Positions 26,408 to 34,213 of a stretch of 64,000 nt of DNA are shown here, piece after piece; position 1 is the first letter of the stretch, and every line of letters begins with the position of its first letter. Made by a program: the position numbers and the translations under genes. The notes under the pieces are model-generated. The model was not told the DNA's origin, did no database searches, and worked only from the letters and a program-made list of their open reading frames with translations. Source of the DNA: Alcaligenes pakistanensis. GTDB taxonomy: Bacteria > Pseudomonadota > Gammaproteobacteria > Burkholderiales > Burkholderiaceae_B. The stretch spans positions 65,137 to 129,136 of the forward strand of contig NZ_BMZN01000004.1 in NCBI RefSeq assembly GCF_014652815.1. Direction: 5' to 3'.

Positions 26408-27280
26408 ATGGATCTACGCCAGCTCAAATATTTTGTGGCCGTCGCCGAAACCCGCAACTTCACACGGGCTTCAGAGCGGCTGCATATGGCCCAGCCGCCA
26501 CTTAGCCGACAGATTCAATTGCTGGAGGAAGAACTGGGCGTGACCCTGCTGCTGCGTAATACACGACCCTTAAAACTAACCGAGGCCGGACGGGTGTTCT
26601 ATGAGCAGGCTTTGCAGATACTGAGTCGGGTGGATCAGCTAGTCCATACAACACGGCAGATCGGGCTACATCAGCGGCAAACCTTGTCGATTGGCTTTGT
26701 GGCGTCGACCTTGTATGGCGGCCTGCCCGCATTAATGCGCAAGCTACGGCATCAATATCCCGAAGTGGATATGCAAACCATAGAGCTGACTTCCATGCAG
26801 CAGCTGGAGGCCTTGAAATCCGGGCGGATCGACATGGGGTTCGGGCGGATTCGGCTTAATGATTCATCGCTGCAACGCACAGTGCTAAGAGAGGAACAGT
26901 TGGCCTTGGCCATCCCCCCCAGCTCAGACTTGGCAAAAGCAGATGGGCCCTTAAGCTTGAAACAAGTGCAAGGTCAAAAACTGATTGTCTACCCCAAAGA
27001 GCCCAGACCCAGTTTTGCGGACCACATCTTGCACCTGCTGCACGACCAAGGCGTACGCCCCGCTCAGGTTTATGAAGCGGGGGAGCTACAAACGGCGCTG
27101 GGCCTGGTCGCGGCAGATTCAGGACTGTGTTTAATCCCCACATCGGCACGCTTGCGCAACGACCTGCACTATCGGCTAGTGGAAGAGCCACAGGCGACAT
27201 CGCCGATTATTCTGACGCACAGAATTAATGATCAGGCTTGGTATATCGAGGCGATTAAGGGTCTGGCAGCGGATATGTAA
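26408..27280 (+). CDS. catR: LysR-type activator of the cat operon
   Basis: This 290-residue LysR regulator starts MDLRQLKYFVAVAETRNFTR, as in CatR/CatM/BenM. The N-terminal winged helix includes LHMAQPPLSRQIQLLEEELG and is followed by the inducer-binding domain. Divergent placement from catB and the ATAC-N7-GTAT operator between them support control of catechol ortho-cleavage by cis,cis-muconate. Autorepression is likely because the operator lies about 70 bp from its start. Confidence 0.92.
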   Translation: MDLRQLKYFVAVAETRNFTRASERLHMAQPPLSRQIQLLEEELGVTLLLRNTRPLKLTEAGRVFYEQALQILSRVDQLVHTTRQIGLHQRQTLSIGFVASTLYGGLPALMRKLRHQYPEVDMQTIELTSMQQLEALKSGRIDMGFGRIRLNDSSLQRTVLREEQLALAIPPSSDLAKADGPLSLKQVQGQKLIVYPKEPRPSFADHILHLLHDQGVRPAQVYEAGELQTALGLVAADSGLCLIPTSARLRNDLHYRLVEEPQATSPIILTHRINDQAWYIEAIKGLAADM

Positions 27281-27408
27281 AACGTCGCACAGACCAAAAG
27301 CCTTAGCGCTCTCTACCTGTACTAGTCGCCGCTCCCCAGCAAGGTAATTGACTCACTTCCAACACCACTCTAATATCATTAACACATTAACTAAAATCAG
27401 AGACCCGT

Positions 27409-28284
27409 ATGGAACAGGTGACGATTCACGCAACAGGCAAAGACCCAATTGTCGCTACCTTATGGCCTGCTTCCAAAGCCAAAGCGAGCATCATCATTCA
27501 CCCCGCCACTGCCGTTCCACAAGACTTTTACCGCTCTTTTGCGGAGCACTTGCACAGCAAGGGTTTCACGGTTCTTAGCTACGATTACCGGGGAATAGGC
27601 CGCTCCTGCCTGAAAGACCTGCGTCATTACCCAGTCTCCATGTCCGACTGGATGCTAGAGGATGCCGTGTACGTGACAGACTGGCTTGCGGAACGCTTTC
27701 AGGGCCTGCCTATTTTGGCCGTCGGCCATAGTGTGGGCGGTCATTCCATTGCAATTTCACCGGCGACCCGCTCGGTGCAGGCAGCGGTCATGATTGCTTC
27801 CCATGCGGGTATTACCGCCCTGATTCAACAGCCCATGGAACGCATTAAGGTCGGGCTGATTATGCGGGTGCTGACTCCTGTTCTGTGTCACCTATACGGC
27901 TATATGCCTAGCCGCCGTTTAGGTTTTGGAGAAAACCTTCCCCGTGGCGTAATGCAGCAATGGAGTCGCTGGACCGGCTTGTCTCATTACTTTTATGACG
28001 ACCCGCAGCTCAAGGCCAGGGAACGCGCCAGTCAGGTCGACATTCCTATACTGGTTCTAGGTTTTGATGATGATCCTTGGGCAAACCCCCAAGCCATTTC
28101 CCGGCTCTTGGAGCCACTGACAAACGCCCGCATAGAACGACTGCAGTTAGAGCATAAAAAGCTGGGTTTGCCACATATTGGGCACATGGGCTTCTTTCGT
28201 AAACGCAATGCCGAGGCACTTTGGCCTATAGTTGTCGACTGGCTGGTCGCGCAAAGCGAGTCCAGTTCAAAAGCGCATCCATAA
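27409..28284 (+). CDS. Alpha/beta hydrolase, S33/esterase-like
   Basis: This 291-residue cytoplasmic protein has an alpha/beta-hydrolase core. It shows YDYRGIGRS as an oxyanion-side loop, the nucleophile elbow GHSVGGHS, an acidic residue in LGFDDDPWANP and a histidine in HIGHMGFF near the end. It resembles the proteins annotated as serine aminopeptidase S33-like hydrolases; substrate is unknown. A MarR regulator begins 22 bp downstream on the same strand, and the two probably form a small operon. Confidence 0.7.
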   Translation: MEQVTIHATGKDPIVATLWPASKAKASIIIHPATAVPQDFYRSFAEHLHSKGFTVLSYDYRGIGRSCLKDLRHYPVSMSDWMLEDAVYVTDWLAERFQGLPILAVGHSVGGHSIAISPATRSVQAAVMIASHAGITALIQQPMERIKVGLIMRVLTPVLCHLYGYMPSRRLGFGENLPRGVMQQWSRWTGLSHYFYDDPQLKARERASQVDIPILVLGFDDDPWANPQAISRLLEPLTNARIERLQLEHKKLGLPHIGHMGFFRKRNAEALWPIVVDWLVAQSESSSKAHP

Positions 28285-28306
28285 CACCCACTCGCCAGCC
28301 GCCAAA

Positions 28307-28777
28307 ATGAGCAAACAATCACAGCCGCGTTTTGTTTTTTTATTGAATCACGCCCATAAGGCTTTGCAGCGCTGGATTCAGAAGCAGCCATCGGCATGGG
28401 CAGATATCAGTGCAGCACAAGTGGGCATGCTGTTCTTGATCCGATCTCAAGGCTCAGTGACAGTGGGCGAAGCAGCCAGTGCCTTGCAGGTGGCTCCGGC
28501 TGCAATTACGGGGTTATCTAAACGTATGCAGGCAGCAGGGCTTATTCAACGTCTGACGGACGATGTGGATACACGCAAGATTTGCCTAACGCTGACTCCC
28601 GAAGGTGAGCAGGCAAGTATCAAGGCTAAATCAACGTTGCAGGACTTGAATCACCAGCTATCAAGTGGTTTCAGCGAAGACGAATTAAAGGTGGTGGCGC
28701 GTTGGTTAACTCAAGTGGTGAACCTGGACCACCCCACCGATAAAGAGATCAATCAGCAGGACGAGCCGTCTGCTTGA
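28307..28777 (+). CDS. MarR-family transcriptional regulator
   Basis: This 156-residue winged-helix protein contains VTVGEAASALQVAPAAITGL as its recognition helix region and DDVDTRKICLTLT as the wing. The ATG at 28307 gives the normal MarR length; an earlier in-frame ATG at 28232 lies within the hydrolase gene. It probably controls the preceding hydrolase, but no operator palindrome is obvious in front of that gene. Ligand unknown. Confidence 0.75.
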   Translation: MSKQSQPRFVFLLNHAHKALQRWIQKQPSAWADISAAQVGMLFLIRSQGSVTVGEAASALQVAPAAITGLSKRMQAAGLIQRLTDDVDTRKICLTLTPEGEQASIKAKSTLQDLNHQLSSGFSEDELKVVARWLTQVVNLDHPTDKEINQQDEPSA

Positions 28778-28913
28778 TGGCATTTTCGTGAGTATAGGAA
28801 GCATCCGTCTTTTTGTGGATAAGGCGGGTGACTACGTTGTCAGCTTATAGCCTGTGCAAAGCACTCATCAAACAGGATTGCACACTAACGCGTGACTACT
28901 TTCTAATCCTAGG

Positions 28914-28958
28914 GTGGTCCGCACCCATTTGTTGAGTACTTTAGGTAGCGCGGACCAC
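28914..28958. other. Inverted repeat downstream of leuA
   Basis: GTGGTCCGC (28914-28922) and GCGGACCAC (28950-28958) are perfect 9-bp arms with a 27-base spacer, 18 bp past the leuA stop. No T-run follows, so it could be a weak terminator or a binding site. Confidence 0.4.
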
Positions 28959-28975
28959 AGCGAATTGATGGCAGC

Positions 28976-30646
28976 TTAAGCCTCCACCTCCTCAAAGCGC
29001 GCCGCCGCGTTCATGACTGCCATCACGCTGGCCGTAATGATGTTGGCATGCTTGCCTACGCCAAACTTCGACCCCGGAACACCGGGAAGCACAGCCTCCA
29101 CTATAGCCATCGCGCAGGCATCCGCTCCAGCTCCCAAACTGCGCTCTTCATAGCTGTCGATACGCAAAGGCAGCTTCAAAGCCGACACGGTCGCTGCGAT
29201 AGGGCCATTGCCGGTTCCGGTATAGGTCTCTGTTTCGCCACTTACATTCGCGCATTGCAGCTCTATGCCCTGCTGCCCTTGCGCCTCATCGAAGAGGCGA
29301 TGTGCCCGGTAGCTTGCGGTGCCTTGGCGTTCATTAGCTTGCAGGTAGGTAGCCTCGAACAAGGCCCAGATCTGCTGACTGTTCAACTCCGTTTCACCGG
29401 AATCGGCAATCTGCTGAACAATGGCACTGAACTCCACCTGCATACGACGTGGCATCACAATGCCGTAGTCTCGTTGCAGCAGGAACGCGATCCCACCTTT
29501 GCCCGACTGGCTATTGACGCGCACGATACTGTCGTAAGTACGACCCAAATCCTTGGGATCGACTGGCAGGTAAGGCACCCGCCACGGAGCGTCTTCTTTT
29601 TGCACCGCAAAGCCTTTGGCAATCGCGTCCTGATGGGAGCCAGAGAAGGCAGTAAAGACCAGATCACCCACATAAGGGTGACGTGGGTGGATAGGTAAGG
29701 ACGTAGCCTCTTCCGCGATACGAGCCACGGCAGAGATGTCAGAGAAATCCAGGCCGGGAGCAATGGCTTGGGTATACAAATTCAGGGCTAAGGTCACCAC
29801 ATCCAGATTGCCGCTGCGCTCGCCGTTACCAAACAAGCACCCTTCGACGCGTTGAGCACCCGCCAACATCGCCTGTTCGGCACAAGCCACCCCGGTGCCT
29901 CGGTCGTTATGCGGGTGTACCGACAAGACGATATGCTCGCGTCTATCCAGATGGCGGTCCATCCATTCAATTTGATCGGCAAAGACGTTCGCCGTGGTCA
30001 CTTCGACAGTTGTAGGCAGATTGATGATCATGGCTCGCTCGGGGCCGGCATCCCAAGCCTGAATCGCCGCATTGCACACCGCCAAGGACACATCCAGCTC
30101 GGCCATGCAGAAGGTCTCAGGCGAGTATTGCAGTACCCATTCGGTTTCCGGGTGTTGGGCCGTCAGCCGCTTGAGCAGTTCCACATGGTGTCGCACCATG
30201 TCGATGATTTGTGACACCTCCATCCCAAAGACAATTTCCCGAAATGCAGGCGCAATCGCATTGTAGAAATGCACAATCACGCGACGCGCACCGGCCACGC
30301 TACGTACCGTGGTTTCGATCAGGTCTTCACGCAATTGAGTAATAACCATGGGAGTGACATCACTCGGGATCATCTGCTCGTCAATCAGCTGCCGAACAAT
30401 ATCAAAATCCGTTTGTGAAGCAGAGGGGAAACCTACCTCGATTTCCTTGAAACCGATACGCACCAGTTCCTGGAACAGGCGCAGTTTGCGATCACGGTTC
30501 ATGGGTTCAAACAGAGCCTGATTGCCGTCGCGTAAATCGGTGGACAGCCACACGGGCGGCTTGCTCTGTGTGCGCTGGGGCCACTGACGGTCTGGCAAGT
30601 TAACGACGGGAAAGGGACGGTATTTATGAGACGGATCAGCCAGCAT
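28976..30646 (-). CDS. leuA: 2-isopropylmalate synthase, long form
   Basis: This 556-residue enzyme condenses acetyl-CoA with 2-oxoisovalerate in the first committed step of leucine synthesis. The catalytic domain has STDLRDGNQALFEPM, the HxH metal motif in SVHPHNDRGTG and the GNGERSGN loop. The C-terminal part is the regulatory domain that binds leucine for feedback inhibition. The frame extends 34 codons upstream, but the extension lies over a leader peptide and hairpins. I chose 30646, where GAGG precedes the ATG by eight bases. Leucine-rich leader codons upstream imply attenuation control. Confidence 0.93.
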   Translation of the reverse strand: MLADPSHKYRPFPVVNLPDRQWPQRTQSKPPVWLSTDLRDGNQALFEPMNRDRKLRLFQELVRIGFKEIEVGFPSASQTDFDIVRQLIDEQMIPSDVTPMVITQLREDLIETTVRSVAGARRVIVHFYNAIAPAFREIVFGMEVSQIIDMVRHHVELLKRLTAQHPETEWVLQYSPETFCMAELDVSLAVCNAAIQAWDAGPERAMIINLPTTVEVTTANVFADQIEWMDRHLDRREHIVLSVHPHNDRGTGVACAEQAMLAGAQRVEGCLFGNGERSGNLDVVTLALNLYTQAIAPGLDFSDISAVARIAEEATSLPIHPRHPYVGDLVFTAFSGSHQDAIAKGFAVQKEDAPWRVPYLPVDPKDLGRTYDSIVRVNSQSGKGGIAFLLQRDYGIVMPRRMQVEFSAIVQQIADSGETELNSQQIWALFEATYLQANERQGTASYRAHRLFDEAQGQQGIELQCANVSGETETYTGTGNGPIAATVSALKLPLRIDSYEERSLGAGADACAMAIVEAVLPGVPGSKFGVGKHANIITASVMAVMNAAARFEEVEA

Positions 30647-30659
30647 GGAAACCTCGAAT

Positions 30660-30687
30660 GTAGGGAATGAGTACCTGGCTTCCCTAC
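30660..30687 (-). promoter_or_regulatory. Leader hairpin just before the leuA start
   Basis: Arms GTAGGGAA and TTCCCTAC enclose a 12-base loop immediately before the leuA ribosome binding site. The sequence CCTGGCTTCCC inside it (30674-30684) can instead pair with GGGAAACCAGG at 30716-30726. A further 9-bp pair joins GTCGGGGTC (30705-30713) with GACCCCGAC (30756-30764). These are mutually exclusive structures of the attenuator kind. No T-run follows the last stem. Confidence 0.6.
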
Positions 30688-30699
30688 TCCAAGGAGTGG

Positions 30700-30813
30700 C
30701 TACAGTCGGGGTCTGGGGAAACCAGGATAGGACCATTCGCAAGCGCATGCGTACGGACCCCGACCGGATGTCAGGGCTAGTAGGCCTAGCGATAGCAAGT
30801 GCAAATGAGTCAC
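30700..30813 (-). CDS. leuL: Leucine-rich leader peptide of leuA
   Basis: A 37-codon minus-strand ORF starts at GTG (30813) and ends at TAG (30702-30700), 53 bases before leuA. Its first 14 codons include seven leucine codons, four of them CTA, a codon expected to be rare in this genome. The leucine run is TTG, CAC, TTG, CTA, TCG, CTA, GGC, CTA, CTA, GCC, CTG. Such clustering is the hallmark of amino-acid attenuation leaders, where ribosomes stall when charged tRNA-Leu is low. The start has only a weak ribosome binding site, so the exact start is uncertain. Confidence 0.6.
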   Translation of the reverse strand: MTHLHLLSLGLLALTSGRGPYACACEWSYPGFPRPRL

Positions 30814-30929
30814 GACAGCTTCAATCCCAAAGTGCTTGTTAAAGACGATAAAAGCACTTTAGACTGCAATGCGTATGACCTTCTATCAAAAAATAGTCAT
30901 TTGTTTTATTAATTTGGACATTCCCAAAT

Positions 30930-31766
30930 ATGGGCTACGCATCTCCTGATCAAGGTGGGCAGGCGCTGGACTTGTCCCACGCCGAGAGCTCCCCCCTGCT
31001 GGTGGCCGGAGTGATCGAGCATTACCCCGCGGGACACGAAGTCCCACGGCATAGTCACCCGCGCGGGCATCTGCTTTATGCCACCGAGGGAGTGCTGCTG
31101 GTGCAGGCTGCAACCGGTCAATGGCTGGTTCCGCCCACAACGGCGGTGTGGCTGCGTCCGGGCGTACCACATCAGCTCAGCGCCACCACTTCGGTGAATG
31201 TACACGGCTTGTTTATTGATGAAATTTTGACCGCCCAGTTGCCCGATCATGATTGCGTGGTCCATGTCACGCCGCTGGTGCGCGAGCTGATCGCGGCGCT
31301 GGTGCAGGTGGTGCCGCAGGCGAAACCAACATTACGGGACACGCTGCTGGGGCAATTGTTAATAGAAGAACTCAGCGCCTTGCAGCCACTGCCTTTTCAT
31401 CTGCCATGGCCGGAAGAGAGTTTGATGAAGCAGATTTGTGAGGATCTGGTGGGCTCCCCCGCCCAGCAGCGCAATGTAGACGAATTGGCACAGCACTACG
31501 CCCTGACTCCGAAAACCTTGCATCGGCGTTTTCTGAAAAGCACGGGGATGAATCTGGGAAAATGGCGGCAACAGATGCGGCTGATGGCTTCGATCCAGTT
31601 CCTGCTGCAAGGCAGATCCATCACGCAGGCAGCGCTGGAAAGCGGCTATGAAAGCTTAAGCGCGTATTCAGTGGCCTTCAAAAAGACCTTTACCTATCCG
31701 CCTTCGGAGTTTTTAGCAACCTTGAGCCGGTATCCCAAACAGGAAATGATGCCCCAATCGTCATAA
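30930..31766 (+). CDS. AraC-family regulator with cupin sensor domain
   Basis: This 278-residue protein begins with a cupin-type sensor domain (HYPAGHEVPRHSHPRGHLLY, with the His cluster of the small-barrel fold) and ends with two AraC helix-turn-helix motifs (VDELAQHYALTPKTLHRRF and ITQAALESGYESLSAYSVAF). The arrangement resembles NimR-type regulators that control adjacent efflux genes, but no such gene is beside it. It diverges from the leuA leader. Target unknown. Confidence 0.8.
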   Translation: MGYASPDQGGQALDLSHAESSPLLVAGVIEHYPAGHEVPRHSHPRGHLLYATEGVLLVQAATGQWLVPPTTAVWLRPGVPHQLSATTSVNVHGLFIDEILTAQLPDHDCVVHVTPLVRELIAALVQVVPQAKPTLRDTLLGQLLIEELSALQPLPFHLPWPEESLMKQICEDLVGSPAQQRNVDELAQHYALTPKTLHRRFLKSTGMNLGKWRQQMRLMASIQFLLQGRSITQAALESGYESLSAYSVAFKKTFTYPPSEFLATLSRYPKQEMMPQSS

Positions 31767-31865
31767 GGCGCCCACTCCAGGCCTACCTCCCGTAAGCCTG
31801 ACTCTCCGAGCCCTAAAAGAGCCCAACCTCTAACAGACTAAAACGGCGACGGCAGCCAAGCACAA

Positions 31866-32054
31866 TCAGCTCTTGCTCACTTCCTGCCGCAATTGCTCTG
31901 CCGTGAGTTTGATCATCTTGCCGTTCTCTACCAAGACCACCGAGGTATTGGTTTGCATGGCCACAAAACGAGCCGACTGTGCAGCACGTTCCAGCGCGGC
32001 CAAGGAAGCCCGCAAGTCCGGGTTTTTTGCCTTGGAAATATCTGCTTTATTCAT
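31866..32054 (-). CDS. Small antitoxin-like protein, 62 aa
   Basis: This short basic/acidic protein (MNKADISKAKNPDLRASLAA at the start) follows the zeta-toxin-like gene and overlaps it by eight bases. Size, coupling and position suggest an antitoxin or toxin-associated partner. The frame extends upstream inside the toxin gene, but the ATG at 32054 gives the likely protein. It has no DNA-binding motif I recognise. The order toxin-then-partner is reversed compared with many modules. Confidence 0.5.
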   Translation of the reverse strand: MNKADISKAKNPDLRASLAALERAAQSARFVAMQTNTSVVLVENGKMIKLTAEQLRQEVSKS

Positions 32055-32595
32055 CTTTCTCTCCCCACTCCAACAAGACCGGCACACTGCCTGCGTTATC
32101 GTATAAAACCCAATCATCCACGGTGTCCCGATAATGATGCAGGAAGTTTTTCATGCCAGCCGCAAAGCGGCGACGAATGACAGGTTCGGGGATGTTGTGT
32201 CCACCTTGACGCACTCGCTCTGCCACACGCGCAATGGCGGTCTCCGCATCGGGCAGGCTTAAAAAATACAGGCTGACTCTATACCCTAAAGCCTGCCACT
32301 TTTCGATATGGCGCACATAGCCTTGACCGGACAAGGTCGTTTCCAGCGCAAAACTTTCGCTTTTTCGAACAGCTTCTTTCAACTCATCCAACATCAAACG
32401 ACCGGCTCTAATAGCGGCGCTTTCTGGTGCAAAAGGCGATAAACCCGCGGCAATCAAGTCCGCATTAATAAACCGCAATACCTCTGCCTCTGCCGGAAGG
32501 AAAGAGCGTGCGAAAGTGGTCTTGCCTGCCCCGTTTGGGCCAGCAATGATCAGAATTTTTTTGCTCTTGCCCGCCTCAGCCTTGTTGCCAGACAT
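32047..32595 (-). CDS. Zeta-toxin-like P-loop kinase
   Basis: The 182-residue protein has the Walker A motif IAGPNGAGKTTFARSFLP and the zeta-family features FINADLIAAGLSPF and FALETTLSGQGYVRHI. Zeta toxins phosphorylate UDP-N-acetylglucosamine and related sugars, blocking wall synthesis. Many chromosomal members of this family are uncharacterised kinases. It pairs with the small downstream ORF. No epsilon-type antitoxin precedes it. Confidence 0.75.
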   Translation of the reverse strand: MSGNKAEAGKSKKILIIAGPNGAGKTTFARSFLPAEAEVLRFINADLIAAGLSPFAPESAAIRAGRLMLDELKEAVRKSESFALETTLSGQGYVRHIEKWQALGYRVSLYFLSLPDAETAIARVAERVRQGGHNIPEPVIRRRFAAGMKNFLHHYRDTVDDWVLYDNAGSVPVLLEWGEKDE

Positions 32596-32808
32596 AAATA
32601 CACCTAAACAATGTCCACATTGAACAGATTTGTATCATAGATTGCTGCAAAGGCTGGCCTCAGGCACTGATTTGGCCGCCAAGCATCCGCGCGACAGACG
32701 CGGTTTCAAGCAATAACAACAGGCGCTTTGAGCAATCAGGTATCACTCAAAGCGCAAACAAAACCACCCGATTCTTAAACAAAAAACAGTAAGCAAAAAG
32801 CCAACGGT

Positions 32809-33006
32809 TTACTGACGCTTTTTCAAGGGGCAAGTGCTAAGGCCAAGTATGGGATACAAGGGGCAGAAACCGATCAGGCCCGTGATCAGGGGAATCGCAC
32901 CCAGCCAGCCCCACCATCCTATGACCTGGGTCGCCGCCAGAGCAATCAGCACCACGCCCACAACGATACGAGCAATACGATCCAAACTACCTACATTGCT
33001 TTTCAT
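32809..33006 (-). CDS. DUF2892 small membrane protein
   Basis: This 65-residue protein has the DUF2892 pattern: SLDRIARIVVGVVLIALA as the first hydrophobic helix, then GWWGWLGAIPLITGLIGFCP and a C-terminal LGLSTCPLKK with cysteines. Similar segments occur in YgaP-type rhodanese proteins linked to sulfur handling. AAGGA precedes the ATG at 33006 by about seven bases. It lies behind the ArsR-type gene on the same strand, and the DsrE-like gene is divergent. Confidence 0.75.
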   Translation of the reverse strand: MKSNVGSLDRIARIVVGVVLIALAATQVIGWWGWLGAIPLITGLIGFCPLYPILGLSTCPLKKRQ

Positions 33007-33105
33007 AGCTATTCCTTTCAAGAAAGAAGCAAGGGAAAAACGGCTTGGGCGACGGTCTGATTAGCGGATAGATCCACACGCCCTGCTCTCCTCAAGCCCA
33101 CAGGC

Positions 33106-33417
33106 TCAAGGACAAAAAATGTCTTTCAGCGTGCCAATCAGCTTGGCGACGTTCGGGTCCTCAATGCGGTAGTACAGCGTTTGCGCTTCGCGTCTGTAGC
33201 TGACTAAACCTTCCTGACGCATGCGCGCCAAATGCTGTGACAGGGCCGAGGGACTGAGCGCCACCATCTCGTTTAGCGCCCTCACGCTCATCTCCCTCTG
33301 CTGAATCAAGAGACACAGAATGAGCAGGCGCTTGGGGTTACCCACTGCCTGTAGCAAGGCGACAGCCTGCTCAGCACTCTCTTGCAAAAGCTCGAGATCA
33401 GATTTGCTTTGAACCAT
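33106..33417 (-). CDS. ArsR-family regulator, persulfide-sensor type
   Basis: This 103-residue winged-helix protein has the recognition helix LSPSALSQHLARMRQEGLV. It carries two cysteines, Cys35 and Cys102, at spacing close to that of BigR/SqrR/YgaV sensors, which form a polysulfide bridge when reactive sulfur rises. It lacks the metal-binding ELCVCDL box of ArsR/SmtB metal sensors. It is divergent from a DsrE-like gene, with a perfect inverted repeat between them. I infer control of a small sulfur-stress regulon. Confidence 0.78.
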   Translation of the reverse strand: MVQSKSDLELLQESAEQAVALLQAVGNPKRLLILCLLIQQREMSVRALNEMVALSPSALSQHLARMRQEGLVSYRREAQTLYYRIEDPNVAKLIGTLKDIFCP

Positions 33418-33456
33418 GATTTATCCAGCTACTTCACTTATTAATTTAGATAAATC

Positions 33457-33480
33457 TTAATTTAGCATATACTAAATTAA
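33457..33480. promoter_or_regulatory. Operator for the ArsR-type sulfur regulator
   Basis: TTAATTTAG and CTAAATTAA form perfect 9-bp arms around CATATA. A second half-site, TTAATTTAGAT, lies at 33441-33451. The repeat sits between the divergent ArsR and DsrE-like genes, the expected operator location. Confidence 0.7.
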
Positions 33481-33555
33481 TACGGTCAAAAATTTGAATG
33501 TATAACTTGCTTCCATTAAAACGACAGCTGTTACCCACGATCCAGGAGAACTGAT

Positions 33556-33930
33556 ATGCCTAATCCCGCTGCTTTCGTCTCAACGCTTTTCCATGCACAG
33601 GGCAATCCCGACAAGGTGACGGTCGCGTTCACCATGGCCGTCAATGCGGTTCAAAAAGGACACAGCGCCTGCCTGATTTTGATGGCTGAAGGTGTGGCCC
33701 TGGGTGTTCCTGGTGCGACAGATTCAATTAATATTGGTACGCCTTTTGACCCTGCAGCCGACCTCTTGAAAAGGTATCTTGACCAAGGGGGACGCGTGGC
33801 GGTGTGCAAATCTTGCATGGTGCACAATGGGTTCAGTGCCGAGCAGATGGACCCTCGTTTTGAGATCATCACTGCGCCGGATGTCATTGATTTGCTAATG
33901 GGAGCGACAGGGTCTTTGCAGATTTCTTAA
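33556..33930 (+). CDS. DsrE/DsrF-like sulfur-relay protein
   Basis: This 124-residue protein has the DsrE/F fold pattern: KVTVAFTMAVNAVQKGHSAC, the loop LMAEGVALGV, and a candidate sulfur-carrying motif VCKSCMVHNGF with a Cys-x-x-Cys. DsrE-like proteins pass persulfide sulfur between partners. Placement next to a persulfide-type ArsR regulator and DUF2892 gene fits sulfane-sulfur detoxification. No sulfide:quinone reductase or persulfide dioxygenase occurs in the window. Confidence 0.75.
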   Translation: MPNPAAFVSTLFHAQGNPDKVTVAFTMAVNAVQKGHSACLILMAEGVALGVPGATDSINIGTPFDPAADLLKRYLDQGGRVAVCKSCMVHNGFSAEQMDPRFEIITAPDVIDLLMGATGSLQIS

Positions 33931-34065
33931 GCCGCTCACGTTCTTGCAAATAGGTAGGTCAACATCTAGTGAAGGTTTTGGCCTGCACAGATTGATACGC
34001 CAGTGACTACTGTTTTAGGCCGGTTTGAAAAAGTGATAAACAGTCACAAGCTCAGCCGTAACAGG

Positions 34066-34213
34066 CTATCCATCAAACCGGGTTTTAAACAAAGAGACAT
34101 ACACGATTTCCGGGTCCTCATCCTCCGGGTTCTCGATGATGCCGCTGCGCTGAAAACCCAGTTTCAGAAACAAACCATACATGACTTGATTGGATTGGTT
34201 AGTGGAAGAAAAC
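34066..34213 (-). pseudogene. C-terminal remnant of a GNAT acetyltransferase
   Basis: Directly after the GH88-like stop, the minus strand reads in another frame EFSSTNQSNQVMYGLFLKLG followed by FQRSGIIENPEDEDPEIVYV. This resembles the final strands of GNAT N-acetyltransferases (N-x-x-N-x-x-M-Y-x-x-x-x-K-L-G-F). About 49 residues remain and the acetyl-CoA-binding core is missing. It indicates a deletion at the downstream end of the siderophore-like operon. Confidence 0.5.

Noticed and set aside
30647-30748. N-terminal extension of LeuA
   Set aside because: The extra 34 codons overlap the leader peptide and hairpins, do not match LeuA family starts, and lack a ribosome binding site better than the one at 30646.
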